A DNA stretch of 64,000 bases from Blastococcus tunisiensis (lineage in GTDB: Bacteria > Actinomycetota > Actinomycetes > Mycobacteriales > Geodermatophilaceae). The notes below the pieces were generated by a model that ran no database searches, was not told the DNA's origin, and was given only the letters and a program-made list of their open reading frames with translations. This document shows, one piece after another, positions 54,967 through 63,571 of the stretch (positions within the stretch are counted from its first letter, which is position 1; each line of letters begins with the position of its first letter). The position numbers and the translations under genes were made by a program. The DNA lies in the NCBI RefSeq assembly GCF_900112815.1, contig NZ_FOND01000011.1, positions 62,001 through 126,000 of the forward strand, given 5' to 3'.

Positions 54967-57600
54967 ATGGGCGAGCGAGCCCCGCGAGGACCGAGCCGGC
55001 CGGCGCGCACGCGCGGCTGGTTCGTCGTCGTGCTCGCCGCCCTGGCCGGGCACCTGCTCCTCGCCGGCACGGGAGCGTCCGACGGGATCTACTTCCTCGT
55101 CGTCGTCGGCGCGGCCGCCGCGTCGTGGTTCCTGGTCGGGACCGGGGCGGGTCGCACGTCCGGGGTGCTGCTCGCCCTGGGGCTGACCGCGAACGCCGGC
55201 GCCGACCTGGTGTGGCAGGTGCTGGTCTGGCGGGGCGTCGACGTGGACGTGTCGGCCGCCGAGGTGCTCTACCTCACCAGCTACGTCCTGGTCGCCGCCG
55301 CACTCACCCGCATGGCGGACGCGACGGGCCGGCCGGCCCGCGCCCGCGTCGATGGCTGGATCGACGCCGTCATCGTCTTCGTCGCCGTGCTCCTGCTCAT
55401 GGGGGAGCTCACCCTCGCCGACACGCTGGCCGATGCTTCGCAGCCCTGGGTCGTCCGCGTCACGTGGGCGCTGTACCCCGCCCTGGACGCCGCGCTGATC
55501 GCGCTGGTCTTCCGGCTCGTCGCCGGCTCGGGGCGCTACGACCGCCGGGCTCTCGCGGTGGCAGCGGGCGCGGTGTGCTGGCTGGCGTCGGACGTGGGGT
55601 ACCTGCTCACCGCCGATCCGGAGGCGCCACCCGTCCTGCTCGAGTCCGGCTGGATGCTCGGCGCCGTCCTGCTCGCCGTGGCGAGTCGCCGGCGGCCCGA
55701 CCGGCCGGTCCCGCGGGACCGGCCCGAGAGCGGTGGCCTGGCCCGCCTCGCGGTGTGCCTGGGGGCGCTGCTCGTGCCCGCCACCATCGAGCTCGTCCAC
55801 GACCTCACCGACGGGGCGGAGTCCCCGCTGTCGATGTTCGGCGCGACGCTGGTCCTGGTCCTCCTCGTCTTCCTGCGCACCGCCCGGCTGCTGCAGGCGG
55901 AGTCCGCGGCCCGCGCGCTGGTGCGCTCCCAGGCCCGCTACAGCGCCGCCCTCGCCGCGCACTCCTCCGACGCGGTGATCGTCGTCGACCGGCTCGGCCG
56001 GCTGCAGAGCGATCCCGCGCCGCTGGCCGCGCTGCTCGGCGCGGACCTCGCGGCCGACCTGGCGGTCTCCGCCCTGCTCGCGGGCGCCGGCCTCGACGCC
56101 GTGGAAGGCCGGATGGCCTTCCGCCGCGCGCTGGACGCCGGGGGCGCCGTCGTGAGCGCCGAGCTGCCCCGCCGGACCGCGGACGGGGAACGCTGGCTCG
56201 GGGTCCGCCTGGTCGACCTCTCCGACGACCCGGACGTGCGCGGTGTCGTCATCCACGCCACGGACATCACCGAGCGCAAGCGCGCCGAGCAGACCCTGGC
56301 CCACCAGGCCTTCCACGACGGCCTGACCGGGCTGGCGAACCGGGCGCTGTTCACCGACCGGGTGGAGCAGGCCCTCCGGCACAACGCCCGGCACGGCGAC
56401 ACCGCCGCCGTCGTCTACATCGACCTCGACGGCTTCAAGGCGGTCAACGACAGCCTGGGCCACCAGGCCGGGGACCGGCTCCTGCAGAAGGTCGCCGAGC
56501 GCCTGGCAGCCACCGTGCGCGGCGGCGACACCCTGGCGCGGCTGGGCGGCGACGAGTTCGCCATCCTCGTCGAGCAGACCACCGGTGCGGCCGAGGCCTC
56601 CGCCGCCGGCGAACGGGTGCTCGCGGCCCTGGAGGGCCCCATCCGGATCGGACGCCAGTCGGTCACGGTCTCGGGCAGCATCGGCATCGCGGTCAGCGAC
56701 GGCGAGGCGACCAGCGACTCCATGATCCGCGACGCCGACAACGCCATGTACGCCGCCAAGGCCGCCGGGCGTGGCCGGGTCGTGGTCTTCGACCCCGCGA
56801 TGCGCGCGGCCGCCGTGGAGCAGCGGGAACTGGAGCGGGAGCTGCAGGGGGCGCTGGCCGGGGGGCAGCTGCGACTGGTCTACCAGCCCGTCATCGACCT
56901 CGCCGACGAGGCGGTGGTGGGGTTCGAGGCACTGCTGCGCTGGCGCTCACCCGCTCTCGGCAGCATCCCGCCGGACCGCTTCGTCCCGCTCGCCGAGGAC
57001 CTCGGGCTGATCGGGGAGATCGGCTCGTGGGTGCTCCGGGAGGCCTGCACCACCGCGGCCGCCTGGCGCCGGCAGGACCCGGCCGCGGACCTGACGATCG
57101 CGGTCAACGTCTCGGCGGTGCAGCTGGCCTCGCCCGACCTCGTCGGCCATCTCGCCGAGGCGCTGCGGGTGAGCGGGCTGCCGGCGTCCGCGCTGGTGCT
57201 CGAGGTGACCGAGACCGCCCTCGTGCGCGACCCGGACGCCGCCGCCGACCAGCTGGCCGCCCTGCGGGCACTCGGGGTGCGCCTGGCGCTGGACGACTTC
57301 GGTACCGGCTACTCGTCGCTGAGCTACCTGCGCCAGTTCACCGTCGACATCCTGAAGATCGACCGCTCGTTCATCTCGACCATCCAGGGCGCCGCGCTCC
57401 CGCCGATCGTCCGCGGTCTGATCGACCTGGGCCGCACCCTGGACCTGGAGATCGTCGCCGAGGGGGTGGAGCTGGAGGTCCAGCGCGACCAGCTGCGCAA
57501 CGCCCGCTGCGATCTCGCGCAGGGCTACCTGTTCGCCGCCCCGCTCGAGCAGGCCGACGCCGGGGCGCTCCTCGGGCGCCGTCCGGCGCCCTTGAGGTAG
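54967..57600 (+). CDS. membrane-bound PAS-GGDEF-EAL protein (c-di-GMP turnover)
   Basis: The 877-residue protein has about ten membrane helices (residues 15-310), a PAS-like domain (about 325-430, ending ATDITERKRAEQ), a GGDEF domain (about 440-600) and an EAL domain (about 620-870). The cyclase site is intact (ARLGGDEF) with an inhibitory I-site RGGD five residues upstream. The phosphodiesterase site is intact too (GFEALLRW, ALDDFGTGYSSLSYL, LKIDRSFI, AEGVE, AQGYLF). It could therefore make or break c-di-GMP. The net direction cannot be read. The N-terminus looks like a sensor for a membrane or small-molecule signal. BldD, encoded at 4396, is a likely downstream effector. Confidence 0.92.
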   Translation: MGERAPRGPSRPARTRGWFVVVLAALAGHLLLAGTGASDGIYFLVVVGAAAASWFLVGTGAGRTSGVLLALGLTANAGADLVWQVLVWRGVDVDVSAAEVLYLTSYVLVAAALTRMADATGRPARARVDGWIDAVIVFVAVLLLMGELTLADTLADASQPWVVRVTWALYPALDAALIALVFRLVAGSGRYDRRALAVAAGAVCWLASDVGYLLTADPEAPPVLLESGWMLGAVLLAVASRRRPDRPVPRDRPESGGLARLAVCLGALLVPATIELVHDLTDGAESPLSMFGATLVLVLLVFLRTARLLQAESAARALVRSQARYSAALAAHSSDAVIVVDRLGRLQSDPAPLAALLGADLAADLAVSALLAGAGLDAVEGRMAFRRALDAGGAVVSAELPRRTADGERWLGVRLVDLSDDPDVRGVVIHATDITERKRAEQTLAHQAFHDGLTGLANRALFTDRVEQALRHNARHGDTAAVVYIDLDGFKAVNDSLGHQAGDRLLQKVAERLAATVRGGDTLARLGGDEFAILVEQTTGAAEASAAGERVLAALEGPIRIGRQSVTVSGSIGIAVSDGEATSDSMIRDADNAMYAAKAAGRGRVVVFDPAMRAAAVEQRELERELQGALAGGQLRLVYQPVIDLADEAVVGFEALLRWRSPALGSIPPDRFVPLAEDLGLIGEIGSWVLREACTTAAAWRRQDPAADLTIAVNVSAVQLASPDLVGHLAEALRVSGLPASALVLEVTETALVRDPDAAADQLAALRALGVRLALDDFGTGYSSLSYLRQFTVDILKIDRSFISTIQGAALPPIVRGLIDLGRTLDLEIVAEGVELEVQRDQLRNARCDLAQGYLFAAPLEQADAGALLGRRPAPLR

Positions 57601-57620
57601 CCGCCGGGGCCGGACCTGGG

Positions 57621-57626
57621 TAGGCA
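57621..57626 (+). promoter_or_regulatory. promoter -10 box of the LLM oxidoreductase gene, leaderless layout
   Basis: TAGGCA ends exactly six bases before the ATG at 57633, only about 20 bases after the stop of the GGDEF-EAL gene. Confidence 0.5.
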
Positions 57627-57632
57627 TGACGG

Positions 57633-58676
57633 ATGCCGGTCCTGGGATTCCACAACTCGCACGAGCAGGTCCACCCCGCCGAGCTGCTGCGTGCGGTCCA
57701 GCACGCCGAGGAGGTGGGCTTCACCGCGGCGATGAGCTCCGACCACTTCTCGCCCTGGAGCGAGCGACAGGGCCAGTCGGGATTCGGCTGGTCCTTCCTC
57801 GGGGCCGCACTGGCGACCACGTCCCTGCCGTTCGGTGCGGTCAACGCGCCCGGCCAGCGCTACCACCCCGCGATCGTCGCCCAGGCGATCGCCACGCTCG
57901 GCGCGATGTTCCCGGGACGGTTCTGGGTCGCCCTGGGCAGCGGGGAGGCGTCCAACGAGCACATCACCGGGCAGGGATGGCCGCGGAAGGAACTGCGGGA
58001 CGCCCGGCTGCGGGAGTGCGTCGACGTGATCCGCGCGATGCTGGCCGGCGAGGAGGTCAGCCACGACGGCCTGGTCACCGTCGACCGGGCCCGGATCTGG
58101 ACCCTGCCGGAGATCCAGCCGGCGCTGGTCTGCCCGGCGGTCAGCGTGGCCACGGCCCGCGCCGGCGCGGACTGGGCCGACGGCCTGGTCACCGTCAACC
58201 AGCCGCACGACAAGCTCCGGGAGATGATCGCCGCCTACCGGGACGCCGGCGGGCGGGGAAAGCTGGCCATCCAGGTGCACCTCTCCTGGGACCCGGACCC
58301 CGACCGGGCCGTCGCCATCGCCTACGACCAGTGGCGCAGCAACGTCTTCCCGCCGCCGATCTGCTGGGACCTGGACCACGTGGCGGCCTTCGACGTCGTC
58401 AGCGAGAAGGTCACGCCCGAGGACGTCGCGGAGGTGGTCAACGTCTCCGCGGACTTCGGGCAGCACACCGCCTGGCTGGCCGAGTACGCCGACCTGGGCT
58501 TCGACGAGATCTACCTCCACCACGTGGGCCAGGAGCAGCGCGCGTTCCTCGACGCGTTCGGCGAGCACGTCCTGCCGCAGCTCGGGGTCACCGCCCCGGA
58601 GCCGGCGGTCGCCATCGACCCACCGGGACCGGCCGGGAACCGTCGTCCGGACCTCGACCCGGTGCCGGCGCCGTGA
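57633..58676 (+). CDS. LLM-class flavin oxidoreductase (TIGR03885-like)
   Basis: The 347-residue protein has a luciferase-like TIM barrel. LGFHNSHEQVHPAELLRAVQHAEEVGF, SDHFSPWSERQGQSGF, PGQRYHPAIVAQAIATL and FWVALGSGEASNEHITG follow the TIGR03885 group, described as FMN-dependent rather than F420-dependent. The substrate is unknown. The last 25 residues are a Pro-rich tail. It overlaps the downstream GH13 gene by 4 bp (GTGA), so the two products are made together. That hints at a shared, undescribed sugar-related reaction. Confidence 0.85.
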   Translation: MPVLGFHNSHEQVHPAELLRAVQHAEEVGFTAAMSSDHFSPWSERQGQSGFGWSFLGAALATTSLPFGAVNAPGQRYHPAIVAQAIATLGAMFPGRFWVALGSGEASNEHITGQGWPRKELRDARLRECVDVIRAMLAGEEVSHDGLVTVDRARIWTLPEIQPALVCPAVSVATARAGADWADGLVTVNQPHDKLREMIAAYRDAGGRGKLAIQVHLSWDPDPDRAVAIAYDQWRSNVFPPPICWDLDHVAAFDVVSEKVTPEDVAEVVNVSADFGQHTAWLAEYADLGFDEIYLHHVGQEQRAFLDAFGEHVLPQLGVTAPEPAVAIDPPGPAGNRRPDLDPVPAP

Positions 58677-60343
58677 GGATCACCGACACCAGCGATCTCT
58701 GGTGGAAGAACGCCGTCGTCTACTGCCTCGACGTCGAGACCTACATGGACTGGAACGGCGACGGCATCGGCGACTTCGAGGGGCTCGCCCAGCGCATCGA
58801 CCACTTGGCCGACCTCGGTGTCACCTGCCTGTGGCTGATGCCCTTCTACCCGACCGCCGAGCGCGACGACGGCTACGACATCACCGACTTCTACGGCGTG
58901 GACCCGCGGCTGGGCACCCACGGCGACCTGGTCGAGGTGATCCGGACGGCCCAGGACCGTGGCATGCGGGTGATCGCCGACCTGGTCGTCAACCACACCT
59001 CCCGCAAGCACCCGTGGTTCCGGTCGGCCGAGGCGTCGAAGGAGTCGCCGTACCGCGACTACTACGTCTGGCGCTCGGACCCGCCGCCGGACACCTCCGG
59101 CCAGGTCGTCTTCCCCGACCAGGAGAACAGCATCTGGACGCTGTCGGAGAAGACGGGGGAGTGGTACCTGCACAAGTTCTACAAGGAGCAGCCCGACCTG
59201 GACGTGACCAACCCGAAGGTCCGGGACGAGGTCGCCAAGGTGATGGGCTTCTGGCTGCAGCTGGGTCTGGACGGGTTCCGGGTGGACGCCGTCCCGTTCT
59301 TCCTGGAGACCGCCGGTGCCGACGGCGACGCACTGCCCCGGCCGCACGACTACCTGCGGAGCCTGCGTTCGCTGGTCAGCCGGCGCTCCGGCGCCGGCGT
59401 GCTGCTGGGCGAGGTGAACCTGCCCTTCGAGCAGCAGCTGGAGTTCTTCGGCGGCACCGACGGCGACGAGCTGACCATGCAGTTCGACTTCAACGGCATG
59501 CAGGCCCTCTACCTCTCCCTCGCCCGCGCCGACGCCTCGCCGCTGGCCGCCTCCCTGGCGCAGCGCCCGGAACTGCACCCGGACTCGCAGTGGGCCACGT
59601 TCGTGCGCAACCACGACGAGCTCACCCTCGACAAGCTCACCGACGACGAACGCGCCGAGGTCTTCGCCGCGTTCGGACCCGAGGAGCGCATGCAGGTCTA
59701 CGGCCGCGGGCTTCGCCGCCGGCTGCCGCCGATGCTGGACGGCGATCCGCGACGGGTGCGGATGGTCTACAGCCTGCTGTTCTCGCTGCCCGGCACCCCG
59801 GTGCTGTTCTACGGCGAGGAGATCGGCATGGGGGAGGACCTCGACGCCGAGGGCCGGCTCGCCGTCCGGACGCCGATGCAGTGGACGTCCGGCCGCAACG
59901 GGGGCTTCTCGGCCGCCGCACCCGGGAAGCTGCCCGGCCCGGTCGTGGACGGCGGCTTCTCCCCGGAGTACGTCAACGTCGCCGACCAGCGCAACGACCC
60001 GGACTCGCTGCTGTCGTTCATGAAGCTGCTGATCCGCCGGTACCGCGAGTCGCCGGAGCTGGGCTGGGGCGGTTTCCAGGTGCTGGAGCACCCGTGCCCG
60101 GAGGTGCTGGCGCACCTGTGCACCTGGGACGACGGTGCGCTGGTGGCCCTGCACAACCTCTCACCCGAACCGCGGACGGTGCCGATCCGGCTCGAGCGCT
60201 GCGACTCCTCGCACCGGCTGGTCGACCTGCTGGAGCGGGGTAGCACGCCGGTCGGTGACGACGGGACCGTGGAGCTCCCGCTCGGCGGCTACGGGTACCG
60301 CTGGCTGCGGGTCGTCGCCCAGGACAGCCGCCGGCTGGTGTGA
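58673..60343 (+). CDS. TreS-like GH13 alpha-glucan/trehalose enzyme
   Basis: The 556-residue protein is a GH13 barrel of the trehalose synthase type. WWKNAVVYCLDVETYMDWNGDGIGDF and VTCLWLMPFYPTAERDDGYDI open it. The catalytic triad is in LDGFRVDAVPFF (Asp nucleophile), LLGEVN (Glu acid) and TFVRNHDELT (Asp). TreS interconverts maltose and trehalose. This group is a divergent relative, with a GEVN motif and no maltokinase domain, so an activity other than TreS is possible. It ends in a short beta-sandwich domain and is coupled to the LLM oxidoreductase upstream. A dispersed hairpin follows its stop. Confidence 0.87.
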   Translation: MRITDTSDLWWKNAVVYCLDVETYMDWNGDGIGDFEGLAQRIDHLADLGVTCLWLMPFYPTAERDDGYDITDFYGVDPRLGTHGDLVEVIRTAQDRGMRVIADLVVNHTSRKHPWFRSAEASKESPYRDYYVWRSDPPPDTSGQVVFPDQENSIWTLSEKTGEWYLHKFYKEQPDLDVTNPKVRDEVAKVMGFWLQLGLDGFRVDAVPFFLETAGADGDALPRPHDYLRSLRSLVSRRSGAGVLLGEVNLPFEQQLEFFGGTDGDELTMQFDFNGMQALYLSLARADASPLAASLAQRPELHPDSQWATFVRNHDELTLDKLTDDERAEVFAAFGPEERMQVYGRGLRRRLPPMLDGDPRRVRMVYSLLFSLPGTPVLFYGEEIGMGEDLDAEGRLAVRTPMQWTSGRNGGFSAAAPGKLPGPVVDGGFSPEYVNVADQRNDPDSLLSFMKLLIRRYRESPELGWGGFQVLEHPCPEVLAHLCTWDDGALVALHNLSPEPRTVPIRLERCDSSHRLVDLLERGSTPVGDDGTVELPLGGYGYRWLRVVAQDSRRLV

Positions 60344-60452
60344 GGACCCCAGAAGGACCCCGTCCTCCCCACCGCTCGCACGCTCGCGGCGGTGCCCTGG
60401 ACGCGGCCGCTCGGCACTCGCTCCGCTCGCGCCGGGTCCCTGCGACGGGGCC
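60344..60452 (+). repeat. dispersed stop-codon-proximal hairpin element, copy E (extended)
   Basis: The outer stem 60356-60362/60446-60452 (GGACCCCG/CGGGGCC with the family A-C mismatch) encloses an inner stem CCG/CGG around CTCGCACGCTCG at about 60375-60386. An insertion of about 45 bases rich in CTCGCTCCGCTCG words separates the inner hairpin from the right arm. It begins right after the TreS-like stop. Confidence 0.75.
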
Positions 60453-60504
60453 GCTCCAGCACGTCGCCAGGGTGTCGGTCCGGGGAACCGGGGGCGGGCG
60501 CTCG

Positions 60505-60510
60505 TAGCGT
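60505..60510 (+). promoter_or_regulatory. promoter -10 box of the HNH lipoprotein gene, leaderless layout
   Basis: TAGCGT ends exactly six bases before the GTG at 60517. No Shine-Dalgarno sequence is present. Confidence 0.55.
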
Positions 60511-60516
60511 CCGGGG

Positions 60517-61227
60517 GTGCCCCGCTCCGCTGTCGTCGTCCTGCTCGCCGTCCTGCTCGCGCTGACCGGATGCGAGTTCGAGTGGGAGATCGAGTCCGGC
60601 CCGCCCGAGCCGGCGGCGTCGGTGGGGCAGGGCGACGTCCCCGCGGGAACGCTCGACCCGGTCGCGGCATCGACGGCGCTGGCGGCGCTGCCGGTCGCGG
60701 AGAAGACCGCGCTCGACGGCTACGAGCGCGGCTGCGGCGAGGGCGAGGGGTGCGTGTTCGGGCCGGCCTGGTCCGACGTCGACCGCAACGGCTGCGACCA
60801 GCGCAACGACGTGCTGCACCGCGACCTCACCGACATCGAGGTCCGCGAGGGGACCCGGGGCTGCGTGGTTATCGCCGGGCTGCTCGAGGATCCCTACACC
60901 GGGCAGCCGGTCGTGTTCGAGAAGGCCGACGCCGCCCAGGTGCCCGTCGACCACGTCGTCCCGCTCGCCGCCGCGTGGGTGCAGGGGGCCGACGCATGGT
61001 CGGATGCGCAGCGGGAGGTCTTCGCCAACGACCTGGGCAACCTGCTGGCCACGACCCGGGCGGAGAACTCGTCGAAGGGCGACTCGACGGCCGACGAGTG
61101 GGTGCCGCCCGACCCCGCGTACGGCTGCTCCTACGCGACCGTGGTCATCACGGTGAAGTCGACCTACGCGCTCTCGGTGACCCCGGCCGAGTGGGATGCG
61201 CTGCGGTCGCTGCTCGCCACCTGCTGA
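60517..61227 (+). CDS. secreted HNH-endonuclease lipoprotein (DUF1524-like)
   Basis: The 236-residue product has a lipoprotein signal ending ALTGCEF, so Cys near residue 19 would be lipidated on the outer face of the membrane. The C-terminal half holds an HNH-type nuclease domain: PVDHVVPLAAAW with the catalytic His, FANDLGNLLATT, then SSKGDSTADEW. Six further Cys suggest disulfides, in keeping with export. Such proteins are common in actinobacteria and thought to cut extracellular or incoming DNA. The -10 box at 60505 puts transcription at the GTG. It is the third secreted DNA- or nucleotide-degrading enzyme in the window. Confidence 0.85.
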   Translation: MPRSAVVVLLAVLLALTGCEFEWEIESGPPEPAASVGQGDVPAGTLDPVAASTALAALPVAEKTALDGYERGCGEGEGCVFGPAWSDVDRNGCDQRNDVLHRDLTDIEVREGTRGCVVIAGLLEDPYTGQPVVFEKADAAQVPVDHVVPLAAAWVQGADAWSDAQREVFANDLGNLLATTRAENSSKGDSTADEWVPPDPAYGCSYATVVITVKSTYALSVTPAEWDALRSLLATC

Positions 61228-61335
61228 GCTCGCGGTCCGACCGGCGCGGCATCACGCTGCGTGAGCGGGTCGTCGGGGCGGCGTCCCGTGTGCCCGGGAC
61301 GGCTGCGCCTAGCGTGACGGGTGAGGTGATCAGTC

Positions 61336-61920
61336 ATGAGTGAACGCAACGGAAGCCCGACCGCCGGCACGGGGACCGCCGAGATCCCGGTCGTCCGTCC
61401 CGCCGCGCCCGCATCCGCATCTCCGGAGCCGACGCCGCCGCCGCCCGCCGAGCCGGGCGATGCGGCCACGGCCGGCGACCGGTCGGCCGACGACCGGTCC
61501 CCGGAGGAGGACGACGTCGTCCCCGGCATGCAGCCCACGGCGCCGGTGACCGTCCGGCCGCGGCCGCGGATGCCGCGGCGCGGCCCGCTGACCGTGATGG
61601 GCCCGTGGGCGCCGGTGGCCGGGGGGCTGCTCGGCCTCGTGCTGGGTGCGATCGCCGTGCTGGTGCTCGCCGGGACCGCGGAGAGCTTCGAGGACCGGCT
61701 CGCCCTCGTGTTCGTCGTGGTGGGGCTGGGCATGCTCGGCAGCGCGGGCGTGCTGCTGGCCGACGAGGTGCGGATGATGCGCCAGCGTTCCCGGGATGCC
61801 GTCGTCCGGCCGCAGTGGGTGGAGGCCACGGCCGGCCTGGTCAACGGGCTGACGCCGGCCCGCCTGCTGCTCCTGGGCAGCGGGTTCGTGCTCTTCCTGG
61901 CGGCCTTCGTCAGCCGGTGA
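61336..61920 (+). CDS. membrane protein with disordered N-terminus, unknown
   Basis: The 194-residue product begins with about 85 residues rich in Pro, Ala, Thr, Asp and Glu, predicted cytosolic and disordered. Three membrane helices follow: a GLLGLVLGAIAVLVLAG segment near 98-115, LALVFVVVGLGMLGSAGVLLA near 125-145 and LLLLGSGFVLFLAAFV at the end. The family is not recognised. ATG 61336 follows GAGGTGA at a proper distance, and TAGCGT at 61310-61315 is a likely -10 box. It converges with the permease genes. Confidence 0.65.
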   Translation: MSERNGSPTAGTGTAEIPVVRPAAPASASPEPTPPPPAEPGDAATAGDRSADDRSPEEDDVVPGMQPTAPVTVRPRPRMPRRGPLTVMGPWAPVAGGLLGLVLGAIAVLVLAGTAESFEDRLALVFVVVGLGMLGSAGVLLADEVRMMRQRSRDAVVRPQWVEATAGLVNGLTPARLLLLGSGFVLFLAAFVSR

Positions 61921-61941
61921 CGGGCCGGGCGCCCGCCGGCG

Positions 61942-62712
61942 TCAGCCGCCGAACGCCTGGATCGCCAGGTGGACGGCGAGGCCGAGGCCGGCGACGGCGA
62001 TGACCCGGCGCAGGCCCGCCTGCGGGGCGCGGCGGACCACGGTGGGGCCGATCCGTCCGCCGATCAGGCAGCCGATCGCCAGCGGCAGCACCGCTGACCA
62101 CGCGACCGACGTGAACAGCACGTAGCCGAGGGCCGCGACGGCGTTGGCGACCCCGAGGACGACGTTCTTCATCGCGTTGCCACGGGGGAGGCCCTCGCCG
62201 GTGCTCAGCAGGTAGTACGCCAGCAGCAGGACGCCGGCGGCCGCGCCGAAGTAGCCCCCGTAGATGGCGACCGCGAACGTACCCAGCGGCAGCCACCACG
62301 GGTCGCCGGCGCCGGCGTGCTGCCGCGCCCCCTCGAGGGCGAGCTCCCGCGGGGGGCGCTGGACGAGGATCGCCGCGGACGCCCCGGCGATCAGGAACGG
62401 CACGATCCGCTCGAAGGCCGCCGACGGGGTGAGCAGCAGCAGGACGGCTCCGGCGACACCGCCGAGCACGGCCGCCCCGGCCAGCGGGAGCAGGCGGCGG
62501 GCCTGCCCGCGGAGCTCCGGCCGCGAGGCGCTGACCGAGCCGACGCTGTTGAGCACGAGGGCGACGGTGTTGGAGACGTTCGCGGTGATGGGCGGCAGGC
62601 CCGTGGCCAGCAGCGCGGGGTAGCTGATCAGCGAGGCGAGGCCGGCGATGCTGCCGGTCAGCCCCGCCCCGACGCCGGCGAGGACCAGGAAGCCGAACTC
62701 CCAGACGTTCAC
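61942..62712 (-). CDS. TauE/SafE-family permease (second of pair)
   Basis: The 256-residue membrane protein has about eight helices in the TauE/SafE repeat pattern. GVGAGLTGSIAGLASLISYPALLATGLPPITANVSNTVAL is the first signature and AIYGGYFGAAAGVLLLAYYLLS the second. These permeases export or import sulfonates, sulfite or related anions. The substrate is not assignable here. The GTG overlaps the stop of the paralogous gene upstream by 4 bp, so the pair may form a heteromer or be a recent duplication that kept coupling. Confidence 0.88.
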   Translation of the reverse strand: MNVWEFGFLVLAGVGAGLTGSIAGLASLISYPALLATGLPPITANVSNTVALVLNSVGSVSASRPELRGQARRLLPLAGAAVLGGVAGAVLLLLTPSAAFERIVPFLIAGASAAILVQRPPRELALEGARQHAGAGDPWWLPLGTFAVAIYGGYFGAAAGVLLLAYYLLSTGEGLPRGNAMKNVVLGVANAVAALGYVLFTSVAWSAVLPLAIGCLIGGRIGPTVVRRAPQAGLRRVIAVAGLGLAVHLAIQAFGG

Positions 62713-63479
62713 CCGGTCACCAGCACGACGATGGCGACGACGCCGAGGACGACGATGGCCCCCCGCAGGACCGCCGCCGGGAGACGCCGGCCGTAGCGCG
62801 AGCTGACCGCCCCGCCGACGAGGGAACCCGCGGCCAGCAGCCCGGCGGCCGCCCAGTCGATGCGGTCGGCGGCGACCACGACGTAGGCGCCGGCGGCGAC
62901 GGCGTTCACCGTGAGGGTGAGGACGTTCTTCAGGGCGTTGAGCCGCTGCAGGGACTCGCGCAGCAGGAGCCCGAAGATGCCGATCTGCAGGACGCCCTGG
63001 CTGGCGGCGAAGTAGCCCCCGTAGGTGCCCGTGGCGTACGCGCCGGCGAAGAGTGCGGCGAGCCGCCCGCCGGTGACGGGGGCCGACGGGCCGCCGCGGG
63101 CGGGGAGCCTGCGCTGCACCAGCGGCTGGAGGGCGACGAGCACGACGGCGAGGCCGATGAGCACCGGGACGACCGCCTCGAAGGTGGCCGCGGGCAGGTG
63201 CAGGAGGAGGAAGGCGCCGGTGAGCGCCCCCAGGATCGACGCGGGCATCAGCCGCAGGAGCAGCCGGCGCTGGCCGCGCAGCTCCCGCCGGTAGCCGATC
63301 GAGCCGCTCAGGTTGCCGGCGACCAGGCCCAGGGAGTTGCTGATCGTGGCCGGCACGGGCGGCAGGCCAACGGCCAGCAGCACCGGGAAGCTGACCAGGG
63401 TGCCCGACCCGACGACGGCGTTGATGCCCCCTGCGCCGAACCCGGCCGCGGCCACCGCGACCATCTCCCACCCGGTCAT
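62709..63479 (-). CDS. TauE/SafE-family permease (first of pair)
   Basis: This 256-residue paralogue of the next gene is the same length and has the same two signatures: GAGGINAVVGSGTLVSFPVLLAVGLPPVPATISNSLGL and GTYGGYFAASQGVLQIGIFGLLL, again with about eight helices. Overall similarity to the partner is moderate by eye, with the repeats of both halves lining up. ATG 63479 is the first start. It is transcribed away from the DUF3516 helicase fragment, on the same strand, with a 92-bp gap. Confidence 0.88.
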   Translation of the reverse strand: MTGWEMVAVAAAGFGAGGINAVVGSGTLVSFPVLLAVGLPPVPATISNSLGLVAGNLSGSIGYRRELRGQRRLLLRLMPASILGALTGAFLLLHLPAATFEAVVPVLIGLAVVLVALQPLVQRRLPARGGPSAPVTGGRLAALFAGAYATGTYGGYFAASQGVLQIGIFGLLLRESLQRLNALKNVLTLTVNAVAAGAYVVVAADRIDWAAAGLLAAGSLVGGAVSSRYGRRLPAAVLRGAIVVLGVVAIVVLVTG

Positions 63480-63571
63480 GCGTTCATCGGCGTCGAGCCT
63501 GGCACGCTGCGGCCCTGGTCCGCCGCGTGTCGAGGGTGGATCCGCTCACACCGGGCGCCGCCCGGTCCGCG

